Source: Halobacteroidaceae bacterium (GTDB taxonomy: Bacteria > Bacillota > Halanaerobiia > B1SED10-174). Taken from it: a stretch of 38,715 nt of DNA. How positions within the stretch are numbered: the first letter of the stretch is position 1; every line of letters starts with the position of its first letter. Both the position numbers and the translations under genes were made by a program. The stretch lies in NCBI GenBank assembly GCA_003551665.1, contig PUNE01000090.1, positions 1-38,715 of the forward strand. Reading direction: 5' to 3'. Under the pieces are notes generated by a model. That model did no database searches, was not told where the DNA came from, and was given only the letters and a program-made list of their open reading frames with translations. This document shows, piece after piece, positions 8,473 to 15,954 of the stretch.

Positions 8473-8748
8473 ATGACGGGCATTGGTACCTGGGATTTGC
8501 GTTTTCTGGGAGTTAACTCACTTAAAGAGAAGAGGAAGATAATGCGGAGCTTCCTGGACCGAATTAGGTGTCGTTACAATGTTTCTATCGCCGAGGTGGG
8601 AGCTCAAGACACCTGGCAGAGTGGAGTTGTTGTGGCTGCACATGTTTCCAATGACCGCCGGCACATCGAGCGGACCATCCAGCAGGTAACATCAATAATA
8701 GAGCGAGAATGCGAGATTATTAATTTTGATCTTGAAATTATTCCATAG
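8473..8748 (+). CDS. DUF503 family protein (YlxP-like)
   Basis: ATG 8473 lies 9 nt after GGAGG (8459-8463), giving 91 aa, the normal size of the family. A GTG at 8440 would add 11 residues of low-complexity KKRRRSS sequence and has no good ribosome site. The family core is clear: the opening strand GTWDLRFLGVNSLKEKRKIMRSFLDRIRCRYNVS is split across the usual SLKEKR and NVSIAEVG motifs, and the end VTSIIERE...IINFDLEI is also canonical. YlxP-like proteins have a ferredoxin-like fold and are often near rbfA, but the role is unknown. Only 12 bp separate it from the aldo/keto reductase, so they are probably co-transcribed. Confidence 0.88.
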   Translation: MTGIGTWDLRFLGVNSLKEKRKIMRSFLDRIRCRYNVSIAEVGAQDTWQSGVVVAAHVSNDRRHIERTIQQVTSIIERECEIINFDLEIIP

Positions 8749-8760
8749 AGGAGGAAAAGT

Positions 8761-9870
8761 ATGCAAAAACGCAGTTTTGGTCCGGAAGGTACTCAGATCA
8801 CCCCCTTATCTTTTGGGGCCATGAGAATACCTCATGAACCGGAAAAAGCTACTCCAATAATCCGCCGGGCCATCGACCTGGGGATTAATTTTATCGATAC
8901 GGCTCCATTTTACTGCGAGAATAAAAGTGAAAGCCTTGTGGGAGAAGCTCTACAGGACGGTTACAGGGACAGGGTATATCTTTCAACCAAGTGCCCTGTT
9001 GGCATGGAGGACGAATACGACCTGGACGAAATGCTTAAGCAGTCTCTGGAAAGGCTAAAAACCGATTATATTGATTTTTACCACCTGTGGAGTTTGAACG
9101 GGGAAAAGTACCGGGAAAAGGTTCTTCCCCCCGGGGGATTCCTGGAGAAGGCAGTAAAGGCCAGGGAGAAGGGATTGATCCGGAACATAAGTTTTTCCTT
9201 CCACGGTGAAGTTGATGACCTCAAAAAAATAATTGAGGATGGGCATTTTTCCACAATGCTGGTCCAGTATAATATTCTTAACAGGGAAAACGAGGAGGCC
9301 ATGGCCCTTGCCCGGAAAAAGGGAATGGGAGTTGCAATAATGGGGCCTGTTGCCGGGGGGAGACTTGCCCGCCCGTCCGAGGTTATTGAAAAAATGCTTC
9401 CCCGGGGAGTCAGTACTTCAGCGGAGCTGGCCCTGCGTTTTGTTCTGGCCAATCGTGATGTAAGCACTGCGGTATCGGGAATGGAAAATATTGAGATGAT
9501 AGAAGAAAATGTTTCAACAGCTTCCCGGCCCGAACCATTGAGCAGCGAGGAACATGAAAAAATCAAGGCAACAACTGAAGAGCTGAAAGCAATGGCGGAA
9601 CTATATTGCACCAGTTGTGGGTACTGTATGCCCTGTCCTCACGGTGTAAATATCCCTGCCAACTTTCGGTTAATGAATTATTACCGGGTGTATGACCTTA
9701 AGGATTATGCCCGGGAAGTATACCAGAAAATGGAAGCCGGGGAACGGTTTGCTCCCCAGGGGAAAACTGCAGAACACTGCATTGAATGTGGAGAATGCCT
9801 GGAAAAATGTCCCCAGGATATCCAGATAATCGAACAGATGCGGGAAGTGAAAGAAGCGTTAAAAAAATAG
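8761..9870 (+). CDS. Aldo/keto reductase with C-terminal [4Fe-4S] ferredoxin-type domain
   Basis: 369 aa, ATG after GAGGAGG. The N-terminal 260 residues are an aldo/keto reductase barrel with the catalytic tetrad recognisable as D46 and Y51 (IDTAPFY), K77 (STKCP) and H108 (FYHLW). The C-terminal part holds two cysteine clusters, CTSCGYCMPC at 283-292 and CIECGECLEKC at 340-350, that match bacterial ferredoxin-like [4Fe-4S] binding. This arrangement is common in anaerobes; the electron donor may be ferredoxin rather than NAD(P)H, and the substrate is unknown. It closes an operon with DUF503 and ends in a bidirectional terminator shared with msrA. Confidence 0.9.
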   Translation: MQKRSFGPEGTQITPLSFGAMRIPHEPEKATPIIRRAIDLGINFIDTAPFYCENKSESLVGEALQDGYRDRVYLSTKCPVGMEDEYDLDEMLKQSLERLKTDYIDFYHLWSLNGEKYREKVLPPGGFLEKAVKAREKGLIRNISFSFHGEVDDLKKIIEDGHFSTMLVQYNILNRENEEAMALARKKGMGVAIMGPVAGGRLARPSEVIEKMLPRGVSTSAELALRFVLANRDVSTAVSGMENIEMIEENVSTASRPEPLSSEEHEKIKATTEELKAMAELYCTSCGYCMPCPHGVNIPANFRLMNYYRVYDLKDYAREVYQKMEAGERFAPQGKTAEHCIECGECLEKCPQDIQIIEQMREVKEALKK

Positions 9871-9894
9871 GCCCTTGAGGGGGCCTATTTTTTT
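9861..9894. terminator. Bidirectional terminator between the aldo/keto reductase and msrA
   Basis: ATAGGCCC (9867-9874) pairs with GGGCCTAT (9881-9888) around a 6-nt loop. The flanking A-run on the left and T-run on the right (9888-9894) extend the stem and give U-tracts in both directions. It serves both convergent genes; the aldo/keto reductase stop codon lies in the left arm. Confidence 0.85.
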
Positions 9895-9899
9895 GCCAG

Positions 9900-10631
9900 C
9901 TAGTTTCTGCGCTGGAAAGCTCTGATTAACTCGTTTTGGGACTTTTCACTCAGGCCAAGTTCTGGAAGATCTTTCTCCAGTTCTTCCGGTGTGCCGTATC
10001 CCATTACATAACCATTTATTCTGGCAGCAGCAGTGGAATCGACCAGCTCGGAAAACTGGGGGTAAATCAGTTTCATTTCCCCTATCAACTGCCTGTTGGC
10101 CTGCAGGTAATATTTCTGGTGATAATCTTCCGCGGTGTAGAAGTTGGTAAAGCTTTCAATTGCTGTGTATACATTACGGCCTGTTTTCGATGCGATTTCC
10201 TCCCGGGTTTTTTCTGCCAGTTCTTTCTGCTCAGAATTGTGGAAAAAAACTACAGCTCTGTATTGCCGGGAATAGGGGTAGGATGATGGGTTATGGTCGC
10301 TCCAGAAAATTTCCAGAAGCTCGGAGTAGGATATTTTTTCAGGGTCAAATTTAATCTGGAGGGTTTCGGTATGGTCACCCATGCTGCGGTAGGTAGGTTC
10401 GGGAGTTGTTCCTCCTGCGTAACCAACAACTGTACTGATTACTCCATCTAATTGCCCGAACCGGGCATCGGGGCCCCAGAATCAGCCCAGGGCAAAAGTT
10501 GCCAGTTCATGGTTTTCGGGCAGTTCAGTATCAATGGGTGGAATTTCTGCCTGCACTTCATTCACCTCCAGGGGATTGGTGAGGAAAAACAGGAATGCAA
10601 TAGCGGCACCTATCAGAAGATATTTCCACAT
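9900..10631 (-). CDS. msrA: Peptide methionine sulfoxide reductase A, selenocysteine-containing, membrane-anchored
   Basis: Read leftward from ATG 10631-10629 (AAGGGGGG site 8 nt upstream) to the TAG at 9902-9900: 244 codons with one in-frame TGA at 10484-10482, codon 50. Around it the translation is FALG-U-FWGPDARFG, so TGA falls exactly on the catalytic Cys of the MsrA GCFWG motif; homology continues on both sides (VVGYAGGTTPEPTY, GDHTETLQI, FTNFYTAEDYHQKYY). This is read-through as selenocysteine, not a nonsense mutation; known Sec-MsrAs have Sec at this position. Residues 1-20 or so form an N-terminal membrane anchor or signal, so the enzyme should repair methionine sulfoxide in envelope proteins. 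There is no Cys anywhere in the protein, hence no resolving cysteine. Standard gene callers would truncate it to start at 10382. Confidence 0.93.
10452..10484 (-). promoter_or_regulatory. Candidate bacterial SECIS element just downstream of the msrA UGA
   Basis: In the mRNA the UGA (10484-10482) is followed after 15 nt by a hairpin with a 5-bp GC stem, GCCCG (10466-10462) / CGGGC (10458-10454), and a short GUU apical loop. The loop sits roughly 20-23 nt after the UGA, within the usual range for bacterial SECIS elements, and it contains the G-U character typical of SelB recognition. The hairpin lies inside the coding sequence. The match is by position and shape only, since bacterial SECIS sequences vary widely. 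Confidence 0.7.
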
Positions 10632-10665
10632 TGAGGTATCCCCCCTTAAAGTTTTCTCCTTTTTT

Positions 10666-10702
10666 ATTATACCTCTTTTTAATAATAATTACCATTATTA
10701 TT
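10666..10702 (-). promoter_or_regulatory. msrA promoter region with an overlapping palindromic operator candidate
   Basis: On the minus strand a perfect TATAAT (10671-10666) lies about 35 bp before the msrA start. The -35 position is poor (TGGTAA at 10694-10689). Centred on it is an inverted repeat with 9-bp arms, AATAATAAT (10681-10689) and ATTATTATT (10694-10702), around TACC. An AT-rich dyad over a weak -35 suits a Fur/PerR/Zur-type regulator or an activator. It also overlaps the MFS stop codon (10700-10698). The regulator is unknown; the AT-only arms could also be chance. Confidence 0.45.
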
Positions 10703-11945
10703 TTGAAGGTTTTTTTGCAGACAGAGGGAGAAAAAAGGCAAACACAGCGGAAATGAAGAATGCCCCCATGGCGAAAAGGATTGAATAGAGGTAGGTTCCA
10801 GAGATGTCATACAAAAATCCACCCATAAAAGTACCCAGGGCTGGTCCCAACCCCATGCAGATCAAAGTTGCCAGGCCCCAGATTTTGCCCAGGGAAGCCC
10901 GACCAAATATTGCTCCTGCATAACCTGCTACTCCACCAGGTTCAATTGCCCAGTAAATGGTAAAGAGGATGGCGGAAATAGCCCCGCCAAGAAGGGTAAT
11001 TCCCGTGGAAAAAAGAAGAAGGCAGGCAACTACCCCGGCAAGGGGAGCTAAAATCAGCATTAATTTCCGGCCCCGGGCTTCGATCTTCTGGCGAGCTACT
11101 ACACGGTCTGCAAATACTCCCATGAGGGGCATGAGGATGATTCCGCTTAAGCCTATGAGAACATACAGATTTGTTGCAGTGCTCAGAGACAGACCGATTT
11201 CCCGGACCCAGAACATTACCACCTGGGTCCAGATCAAAAATTCCCCAACAAGGCTAAAGAAAAAGGCCAGAATTGCTCCCCAGATGGCAAAGGAAGAAAA
11301 AGCCTGGGAAATATTCCAGGCGGGGGAACCATTGGTTTTTTGCTGCCCCCGGGGCTGGAGATTGTAGTGTTCGGGGTCCTTTTTTGCCAGTAAGGTGGCC
11401 AGGAGCAGAGCTCCCAGGACCACCAGGCTCAAGGCCTGCATTGCTGCCCGCCAGTCAACAGTTGCCAGAATGTTTTCGACTCCAAGGCTCAGGACTACCT
11501 GGGCAACAGGAGCTCCCAAAAAGGCCCATCCCCACATCCTGGCATAATTGGGACCAACAAACCATTTCCGAACCGATACAGTGGAAGAGACCCAGAGCAT
11601 TCCCGTTCCTATTCCCGCAAAAATTGCATAAGAGGCCAGGTAAGCAGGGTAGGTTTGGACCTGGCTGGTCAGGAAAAAACCCAGCGCTCCAAATATTGCT
11701 CCGATAGCATAGGCGGGTCGAGGTCCCCAGCGGTCAATAATTATCCCGCTCCCGAATGCAGTCAGGGCATAAATGGTCATCATCAGGGAGTAGCCAAGGG
11801 AAACCTGGCCAACGGTCCAGCCAAGGTCTTCCTGCATGGGATCAAGGAGAACCGAAAAGGTTGCCCGGTAGCCAAAAAGGCAAAAAACAGCCAGCCAGGC
11901 AGAGGCTATGACCTGGATTCCAAGTTTGCGGTAAGAGTTTAGCAT
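10698..11945 (-). CDS. MFS transporter of the oxalate/formate or monocarboxylate carrier type
   Basis: 415 aa read leftward from ATG 11945, preceded by AAGGAGGA. Twelve hydrophobic segments are apparent, with a charged central loop (about residues 190-215) between the two six-helix halves. Family features include FxxPMQEDLGWT near the start, the motif-A-like loop IIIDRWGPRPA after TM2, and GVFADRVVARQKIEARGRK in the second half. The pattern resembles the OFA/monocarboxylate group of major facilitators, so small organic anions are the likeliest substrates, but this is an inference. It ends 67 bp upstream of the msrA start on the same strand, so the two could be co-transcribed in addition to the msrA promoter. 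Confidence 0.82.
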   Translation of the reverse strand: MLNSYRKLGIQVIASAWLAVFCLFGYRATFSVLLDPMQEDLGWTVGQVSLGYSLMMTIYALTAFGSGIIIDRWGPRPAYAIGAIFGALGFFLTSQVQTYPAYLASYAIFAGIGTGMLWVSSTVSVRKWFVGPNYARMWGWAFLGAPVAQVVLSLGVENILATVDWRAAMQALSLVVLGALLLATLLAKKDPEHYNLQPRGQQKTNGSPAWNISQAFSSFAIWGAILAFFFSLVGEFLIWTQVVMFWVREIGLSLSTATNLYVLIGLSGIILMPLMGVFADRVVARQKIEARGRKLMLILAPLAGVVACLLLFSTGITLLGGAISAILFTIYWAIEPGGVAGYAGAIFGRASLGKIWGLATLICMGLGPALGTFMGGFLYDISGTYLYSILFAMGAFFISAVFAFFLPLSAKKPSK

Positions 11946-12000
11946 GGTTTTCCTCCTTTATTTTTTAGGGATTACAGGAATGTTTTTAAAAAGTTTGGTT

Positions 12001-12029
12001 TTGCCATCAGGCCCGGTTTTCGTTATAAT
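12001..12029 (+). promoter_or_regulatory. Sigma-A-type promoter for the Cys-rich protein / QueG-like pair
   Basis: TTGCCA (12001-12006), a 17-bp spacer and a perfect TATAAT (12024-12029). The leader is about 25 nt and carries AAAGGAG (12045-12051) before the ATG at 12062. Confidence 0.65.
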
Positions 12030-12061
12030 ATTAATAGCCTGTCAAAAGGAGTGGTTGGTCA

Positions 12062-12256
12062 ATGGAATGTCCACAAAAAGAAAAGAACATGGATATGTGC
12101 AACTGTACCTATGAACCCTGTCCCCGCAAGGGGAAATGTTGCGAATGTATCGCCTATCACCGCAGGTCCAATGAACTCCCTGCCTGCTTTTTTTCTGCCC
12201 GGACAGAAAAAACCTATGACCGCTCTTTCCGGGCCTTTATTCGGGAGAATTCCTGA
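12062..12256 (+). CDS. DUF6485-like small cysteine-rich protein
   Basis: 64 aa. It begins [20 protein letters not shown] and contains eight cysteines, seven of them in the first half (C3, C13, C15, C20, C26, C27, C29 and then C42), a pattern suited to a metal or Fe-S site. The end, [14 protein letters not shown], matches what I recall of the DUF6485 family of anaerobes. Function unknown. Its stop is 2 bp before the start of the QueG-like Fe-S gene, so they form a translationally close pair; a shared redox role is an inference. Confidence 0.75.
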   Translation: MECPQKEKNMDMCNCTYEPCPRKGKCCECIAYHRRSNELPACFFSARTEKTYDRSFRAFIRENS

Positions 12257-12258
12257 CC

Positions 12259-13008
12259 ATGCGCCCGAACCTAATGGGAAAAATCCAGGAAATAGCCAGG
12301 AGAACCGGTTGTTTCCTGGGAACCGCAGTTCTTTCTCCTGCGGAACTGGATGATGCTCGGTCGCGGGGAGGGATTGACTTTTCCAGCCTCCCTTATGCGG
12401 TTTCCATAATTGCCCCTTTTCCTGCGACTGTAATCAACCAGTTGCGGGAGGGTCCTTCACTTACCTATCTCTACCATTACAGGGTTGTTAATACTCAGCT
12501 GGACAGATTGATGCTGGAAATAAGCAGTTACCTGGAGCAGGAGGGGGGACAGACCTTTCCAATTCCAGCTTCCCAGCGAATCGGCAACAAATTCCAGAGT
12601 ATTTTTCCCCACCGGACCGCAGCCCGGGCTGCAGGATTGGGGTGGATTGGCCGCAGCAGCCACCTTGTTACCCCCCGGCTGGGGCCCAGAGTTCGGCTGG
12701 GAACTGTTCTTACTGACCTACCCCTTCCCGCAGGGGAACCGGTGACTAATGATTGTGGAGATTGCAGGGCCTGTGTTGAAGCCTGTCCCCCGGGAGCAAT
12801 TAAGGGGCCTGAGTTTAACCCTGAAGATCCCCAGGAAAAAAGGTTTGACCCCCAGGCCTGCCATAATTATAAAAATCTGGTGCGAGATCATTTCGGAAAA
12901 AGAGTTTGTGGGATTTGCCTTGCCGTTTGTCCTCATGGTGTTTATTCTTTGTCAGTTAAAGGTCGGGACAATCATCAGCCTCCTGTGCCGCCAAAGCAAA
13001 AAGGATAG
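12259..13008 (+). CDS. Short QueG-like double [4Fe-4S] protein (COG1600-related), catalytic Asp apparently missing
   Basis: 249 aa from ATG 12259. The segment RAAGLGWIGRSSHLVTP and the following GTVLTDLPLP match the core of epoxyqueuosine reductase QueG, and two ferredoxin clusters follow: CGDCRACVEACPPGAI and, 60 residues later, CGICLAVCPHG. It differs from QueG by being shorter (QueG is about 380 aa, with C-terminal HEAT repeats) and by lacking the catalytic Asp of the VDTGP stretch; here the equivalent position reads FPHRTAARAAG. It therefore probably performs another corrinoid- or Fe-S-dependent electron-transfer reaction. It is paired with the small Cys-rich gene, and its 3' end overlaps the convergent mnmM by 53 bp. 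Confidence 0.8.
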   Translation: MRPNLMGKIQEIARRTGCFLGTAVLSPAELDDARSRGGIDFSSLPYAVSIIAPFPATVINQLREGPSLTYLYHYRVVNTQLDRLMLEISSYLEQEGGQTFPIPASQRIGNKFQSIFPHRTAARAAGLGWIGRSSHLVTPRLGPRVRLGTVLTDLPLPAGEPVTNDCGDCRACVEACPPGAIKGPEFNPEDPQEKRFDPQACHNYKNLVRDHFGKRVCGICLAVCPHGVYSLSVKGRDNHQPPVPPKQKG

Positions 13009-13540
13009 GGGGATTATTGGCCTGGTTGATAAAGCGGTACTGTAAGACAGCCACCTTTTCCTGGTTTAGAGTCGGCAGGAATTTTTCCAGGGTTGCGAGT
13101 TCTGCCTTACCTTCGGGGTGGCCGTGGTAAGCCACGACAGTAATAATTCCCCCTGGAGCCAGCATTTCCAGGGCCTTGCGGATAGCCTTTATGGTGGTTT
13201 CCGGGTCCGTCACTATTTCATGATTACTCCCGGGTAGGTAGCCCAGGTTAAAAGCTATTGCCTGGAAGGGTCCCCGGGTTAAATCGTCCAGGTACCCGTG
13301 GTCTCCCTGGATTACCTCAACTCTATCCCGAACCTTTTCTTCCTGTAAGAGTTTTTGGGTTTTTTCCACTGCTTCCTGCTGGATGTCGATGGAAACTACT
13401 TTACCTTCCGGCCCCACCTGCTGGGCAAGAAAGAGGGTATCCTTACCGTTTCCTGCAGTTGCATCCAGGGCTCTGTCGCCCGGACCCAGGGCCCGACCTA
13501 ATAGTTCGTGGCTGAATTTTAAAGAACTGGATAAAAGCAT
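12956..13540 (-). CDS. mnmM: tRNA 5-aminomethyl-2-thiouridine methyltransferase MnmM (YtqB family)
   Basis: 194 aa read leftward from ATG 13540. It is a class I SAM-dependent methyltransferase of the PF06962 rRNA/tRNA methylase family. Motif I is LDATAGNGKDTLFLA (about 25-39), the acidic end of beta 2 is VVSIDIQ (about 48-54), and motif IV is FNLGYLPGSNHEI with the family-specific GYLPG loop. B. subtilis YtqB, renamed MnmM, completes mnm5s2U34 in tRNA, and orthology is suggested by matching length and motifs. The 3' end runs 53 bp into the QueG-like gene on the other strand. The 5' end is divergent from the metallophosphoesterase, with about 30 bp between starts. Confidence 0.83.
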   Translation of the reverse strand: MLLSSSLKFSHELLGRALGPGDRALDATAGNGKDTLFLAQQVGPEGKVVSIDIQQEAVEKTQKLLQEEKVRDRVEVIQGDHGYLDDLTRGPFQAIAFNLGYLPGSNHEIVTDPETTIKAIRKALEMLAPGGIITVVAYHGHPEGKAELATLEKFLPTLNQEKVAVLQYRFINQANNPPILFALAAQEADDCPDL

Positions 13541-13571
13541 TATAACCTTCCTTTCCCTTGAGGTGATATTG

Positions 13572-14060
13572 TTGAAAATTGGTGTCCTTTCCGATACTCA
13601 TATTCCGCAGAGAGCTAAAACCTTACCCGAAGTGCTTGTCCAGGATTTTTCCGGGGTAGATATGATCCTTCATGCCGGAGACCTTGTTATCCCTGAGGTT
13701 TTAAATTGGCTAGAAGAGATTGCCCCGTGCCACGCAGTCCGTGGAAACATGGATGGTCCTGCTTTACAGAACCAGCTTCCGGAAAAAAAGGAAATCAGAG
13801 CCAATAGGATCAGGATTGGACTTTTGCATGGGCATGGCATGGGGGGGAATTCTTTGCAGAAGGCCCAGGTTGAGTTTGGCTCACGTAACCTGGATGTAGT
13901 TGTTTTCGGACATTCCCACAATCCATATAACGAGATCCACCGGGGTTGTCTTTTTTTCAATCCGGGTTCGCCAACTGATAAACGGTGGGTCCCTTATTTT
14001 TCCTATGGTCTTCTCCACGTTGATGGAGATAAAGTACGGGGGGAGATAATTAGATTTTAA
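13572..14060 (+). CDS. YfcE/MJ0936-type metallophosphoesterase
   Basis: TTG 13572, 6 nt after GAGGTG (13560-13565), gives 162 aa beginning MKIGVLSDTH, the normal family N-terminus; longer in-frame extension runs antisense through mnmM and is not real. All metal-ligand motifs are present in order: D8-x-H10 (SDTH), HAGD, RGNMD, LLHGHG and GHSHNP, then the NPGSP close. These dimetal phosphodiesterases act on small phosphodiester substrates in vitro; physiological substrate unknown. It heads a rightward set with the YlbF-family and HAD genes. Confidence 0.9.
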   Translation: MKIGVLSDTHIPQRAKTLPEVLVQDFSGVDMILHAGDLVIPEVLNWLEEIAPCHAVRGNMDGPALQNQLPEKKEIRANRIRIGLLHGHGMGGNSLQKAQVEFGSRNLDVVVFGHSHNPYNEIHRGCLFFNPGSPTDKRWVPYFSYGLLHVDGDKVRGEIIRF

Positions 14061-14081
14061 CAAAAAGGGGGTTCGGATATA

Positions 14082-14438
14082 ATGGCAGTCTACGATCTTG
14101 CCCATAAGCTGAATGGTCAGCTAAAAAAATCAGAGGAATACCAGGAATACCAGAAATACCGCCAGGAGATACTTGCCAATGAAGATACCCGGAACATGAT
14201 AAATGATTATCAGAATATAAGTCTAAGGATCAGTTCTGCCCGAGCCTGGGGGCAGGAGGTAAGTGAAGAAGAGGAAAGAAAATTGGAAAAGTTAAAGGAA
14301 CTGGTGCAGCTAAACGATAAAGCCCGGAAATACCTGGAAGCTGAAGCCAGGCTGGGCGTTATTCTCCAGGATATCCAGAAGATAATCTTTGAAGACCTGG
14401 AGCTGGGCTTAATGAAGGAAGAAGAGGAGGAAGAGTAA
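14082..14438 (+). CDS. YlbF/YmcA family protein
   Basis: 118 aa, ATG after AAGGGGG. It is a mostly helical, charged protein with the family pattern (VYDLAHKLNGQLKKSEEYQEY, then YRQEILANEDTRNMINDYQ) and an acidic tail of repeated Glu. In B. subtilis the YlbF, YmcA and YaaT proteins form an Fe-S-binding complex that promotes RNase Y-dependent RNA processing and development; only one paralogue is in this window, so equating it with YlbF or YmcA is not possible. Its stop is 3 bp before the HAD gene start, pointing to translational coupling. Confidence 0.85.
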   Translation: MAVYDLAHKLNGQLKKSEEYQEYQKYRQEILANEDTRNMINDYQNISLRISSARAWGQEVSEEEERKLEKLKELVQLNDKARKYLEAEARLGVILQDIQKIIFEDLELGLMKEEEEEE

Positions 14439-14441
14439 GAG

Positions 14442-15254
14442 ATGGAGAAAAAGATGGTAGCCCTGGATATTGATGGGACACTTGTGGATCCGCAGGGGAA
14501 AATTACTCCCAGGACTGCCGCTACCGTAAAAAAAGTAAAAGATATGGGAGTGAAGGTGGTCCTTGCTACCGGTAGAAGATTTATCTCCTGCCGGGATATA
14601 ATTAAGGACCTGGAAATAGAATTACCCGTAATTACCCACAACGGAGCCCTTGTTTTTAGCTCCTGTGGGGAAGAGGTTTTTTCCAGCAGGCCACTTGACC
14701 CCAAATGGCTTCCCGGGATTGTTTCAGAAATGGATGAAATGGCAATCGATTTTTACCTGCATTCAATGGACCATATTTTGTTATGCCGGGAACCCCTTAT
14801 GGAATGGGGAACCAAACACCTGGAAGCCAATGAAGGCCTGGTTGAACGCTTTGATTTTCCCTGTTTCCCCGAACGACCTTTTCACCGGGTGATGGCCGTG
14901 GGAACAAGAGGACGGATTCGAGGCTTTCTGCATAAGAGCAGGGAAAGCAACAATGGGTTCTGCCGTTCTATACATTTTCGTTCCGAGTACCATGACATGG
15001 ACATCATTGAATTCCTGCATCCGGGGGCAACCAAAGCCAGTGGACTTAAGTTTGTGGCTGAAAGCCTGGACATAGAAGCGGAAGATGTAATTGCCATTGG
15101 AGATGAAACCAATGATCTGGAAATGGTTGAATGGGCAGGGATGGGAGTGGCTATGGGCAATGGAGTTCCTGCCCTCAAAGAGTCTGCAGATGTGGTTTGC
15201 GGAAGTAACCAGGAAGAAGGGCTGGCAGATTTGCTGGAAGAAATCTTCATTTGA
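14442..15254 (+). CDS. Cof-type HAD-superfamily phosphatase
   Basis: 270 aa. Motif I is LDIDGTLVD with D9 as the phosphorylated nucleophile and D11 as acid/base; motif II is VLATGR; motif III lies around KASGLK; motif IV is GDETNDLEM. The large type IIB cap sits between about residues 80 and 190. Family members dephosphorylate sugar phosphates, nucleotides or flavin precursors; substrate cannot be told from sequence. Coupled to the YlbF-family gene upstream and 14 bp from the UPF0173 gene downstream. Confidence 0.9.
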   Translation: MEKKMVALDIDGTLVDPQGKITPRTAATVKKVKDMGVKVVLATGRRFISCRDIIKDLEIELPVITHNGALVFSSCGEEVFSSRPLDPKWLPGIVSEMDEMAIDFYLHSMDHILLCREPLMEWGTKHLEANEGLVERFDFPCFPERPFHRVMAVGTRGRIRGFLHKSRESNNGFCRSIHFRSEYHDMDIIEFLHPGATKASGLKFVAESLDIEAEDVIAIGDETNDLEMVEWAGMGVAMGNGVPALKESADVVCGSNQEEGLADLLEEIFI

Positions 15255-15268
15255 AAAGGAGGAAAACA

Positions 15269-15949
15269 ATGGAAATCAGGTTTCTTGGTCATGCAGGTTT
15301 CTGGATTGATGGAGGGGATTATAAACTGATAATTGATCCATTTATCAGCGGTAATCCCCAGGCCGAGGACGAGTATCTGGAGTTGAAGCCCGACTGGATT
15401 CTCCTGACCCACGGGCATGGGGATCACCTTGGTGATGCTCTGACCATGGCCAAGGAAAGTGGTGCAACAATTATTGCTCCCTTTGAGCTGGCAAGTTACT
15501 GTGAAAATAAGGGTTGCAAGGTTCATCCCATGCATATTGGAGGTGCCCATGTTTTCCCCTTTGGGCGGGTTAAGATGACTCCAGCTCTCCACGGCTCTGC
15601 AGTGATGGAAGGTGACCAGATTATCTATACCGGAAATCCCTGCGGGTATCTTTTGCAGATTGAGGGGCGCTCAATTTACCACGCAGGAGATACCGGACTC
15701 TTTTCCGACATGCGTTTAATAGTGCCTGAAGGGGGACTGGACCTGGCAATACTTCCCATTGGTGATAACTTTGTAATGGGACCTGACGACGCTGCTCGAG
15801 CAGTTGATTTTCTGGCACCGCGCCGGGTTATTCCCATGCACTATGATACTTTCCCCCTGATTTTCCAGGATCCCGACCATTTTAAAAAGCAGGTCGAGGG
15901 TAAGACCGAGGTTTTTGTCCTGAAACCGGGAGAAACCCTGAGAATTTAG
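15269..15949 (+). CDS. UPF0173 metal-dependent hydrolase (metallo-beta-lactamase fold)
   Basis: ATG 15269 follows AAAGGAGG, giving 226 aa starting MEIRFLGHAGF, the usual start of the family. The metal-binding motif THGHGDH has H48, H50, D52 and H53; further ligands are the later HAGDTG and VIPMHYDTFP motifs. The length matches YtkL-like proteins (about 227 aa). They have hydrolase folds with no firmly assigned substrate. It closes the yfcE-like/YlbF/HAD operon with a strong terminator. Confidence 0.92.
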   Translation: MEIRFLGHAGFWIDGGDYKLIIDPFISGNPQAEDEYLELKPDWILLTHGHGDHLGDALTMAKESGATIIAPFELASYCENKGCKVHPMHIGGAHVFPFGRVKMTPALHGSAVMEGDQIIYTGNPCGYLLQIEGRSIYHAGDTGLFSDMRLIVPEGGLDLAILPIGDNFVMGPDDAARAVDFLAPRRVIPMHYDTFPLIFQDPDHFKKQVEGKTEVFVLKPGETLRI

Positions 15950-15954
15950 GAATT

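Noticed and set aside
10482-10484. Nonsense mutation making msrA a pseudogene
   Set aside because: The TGA is exactly at the catalytic Cys position, both flanks keep MsrA homology in one frame, and a SECIS-like hairpin follows; selenocysteine is the simpler explanation.
13383-13571. N-terminal extension of the metallophosphoesterase
   Set aside because: The extra residues are antisense to mnmM and unlike the family; TTG 13572 gives the canonical MKIGVLSDTH start.
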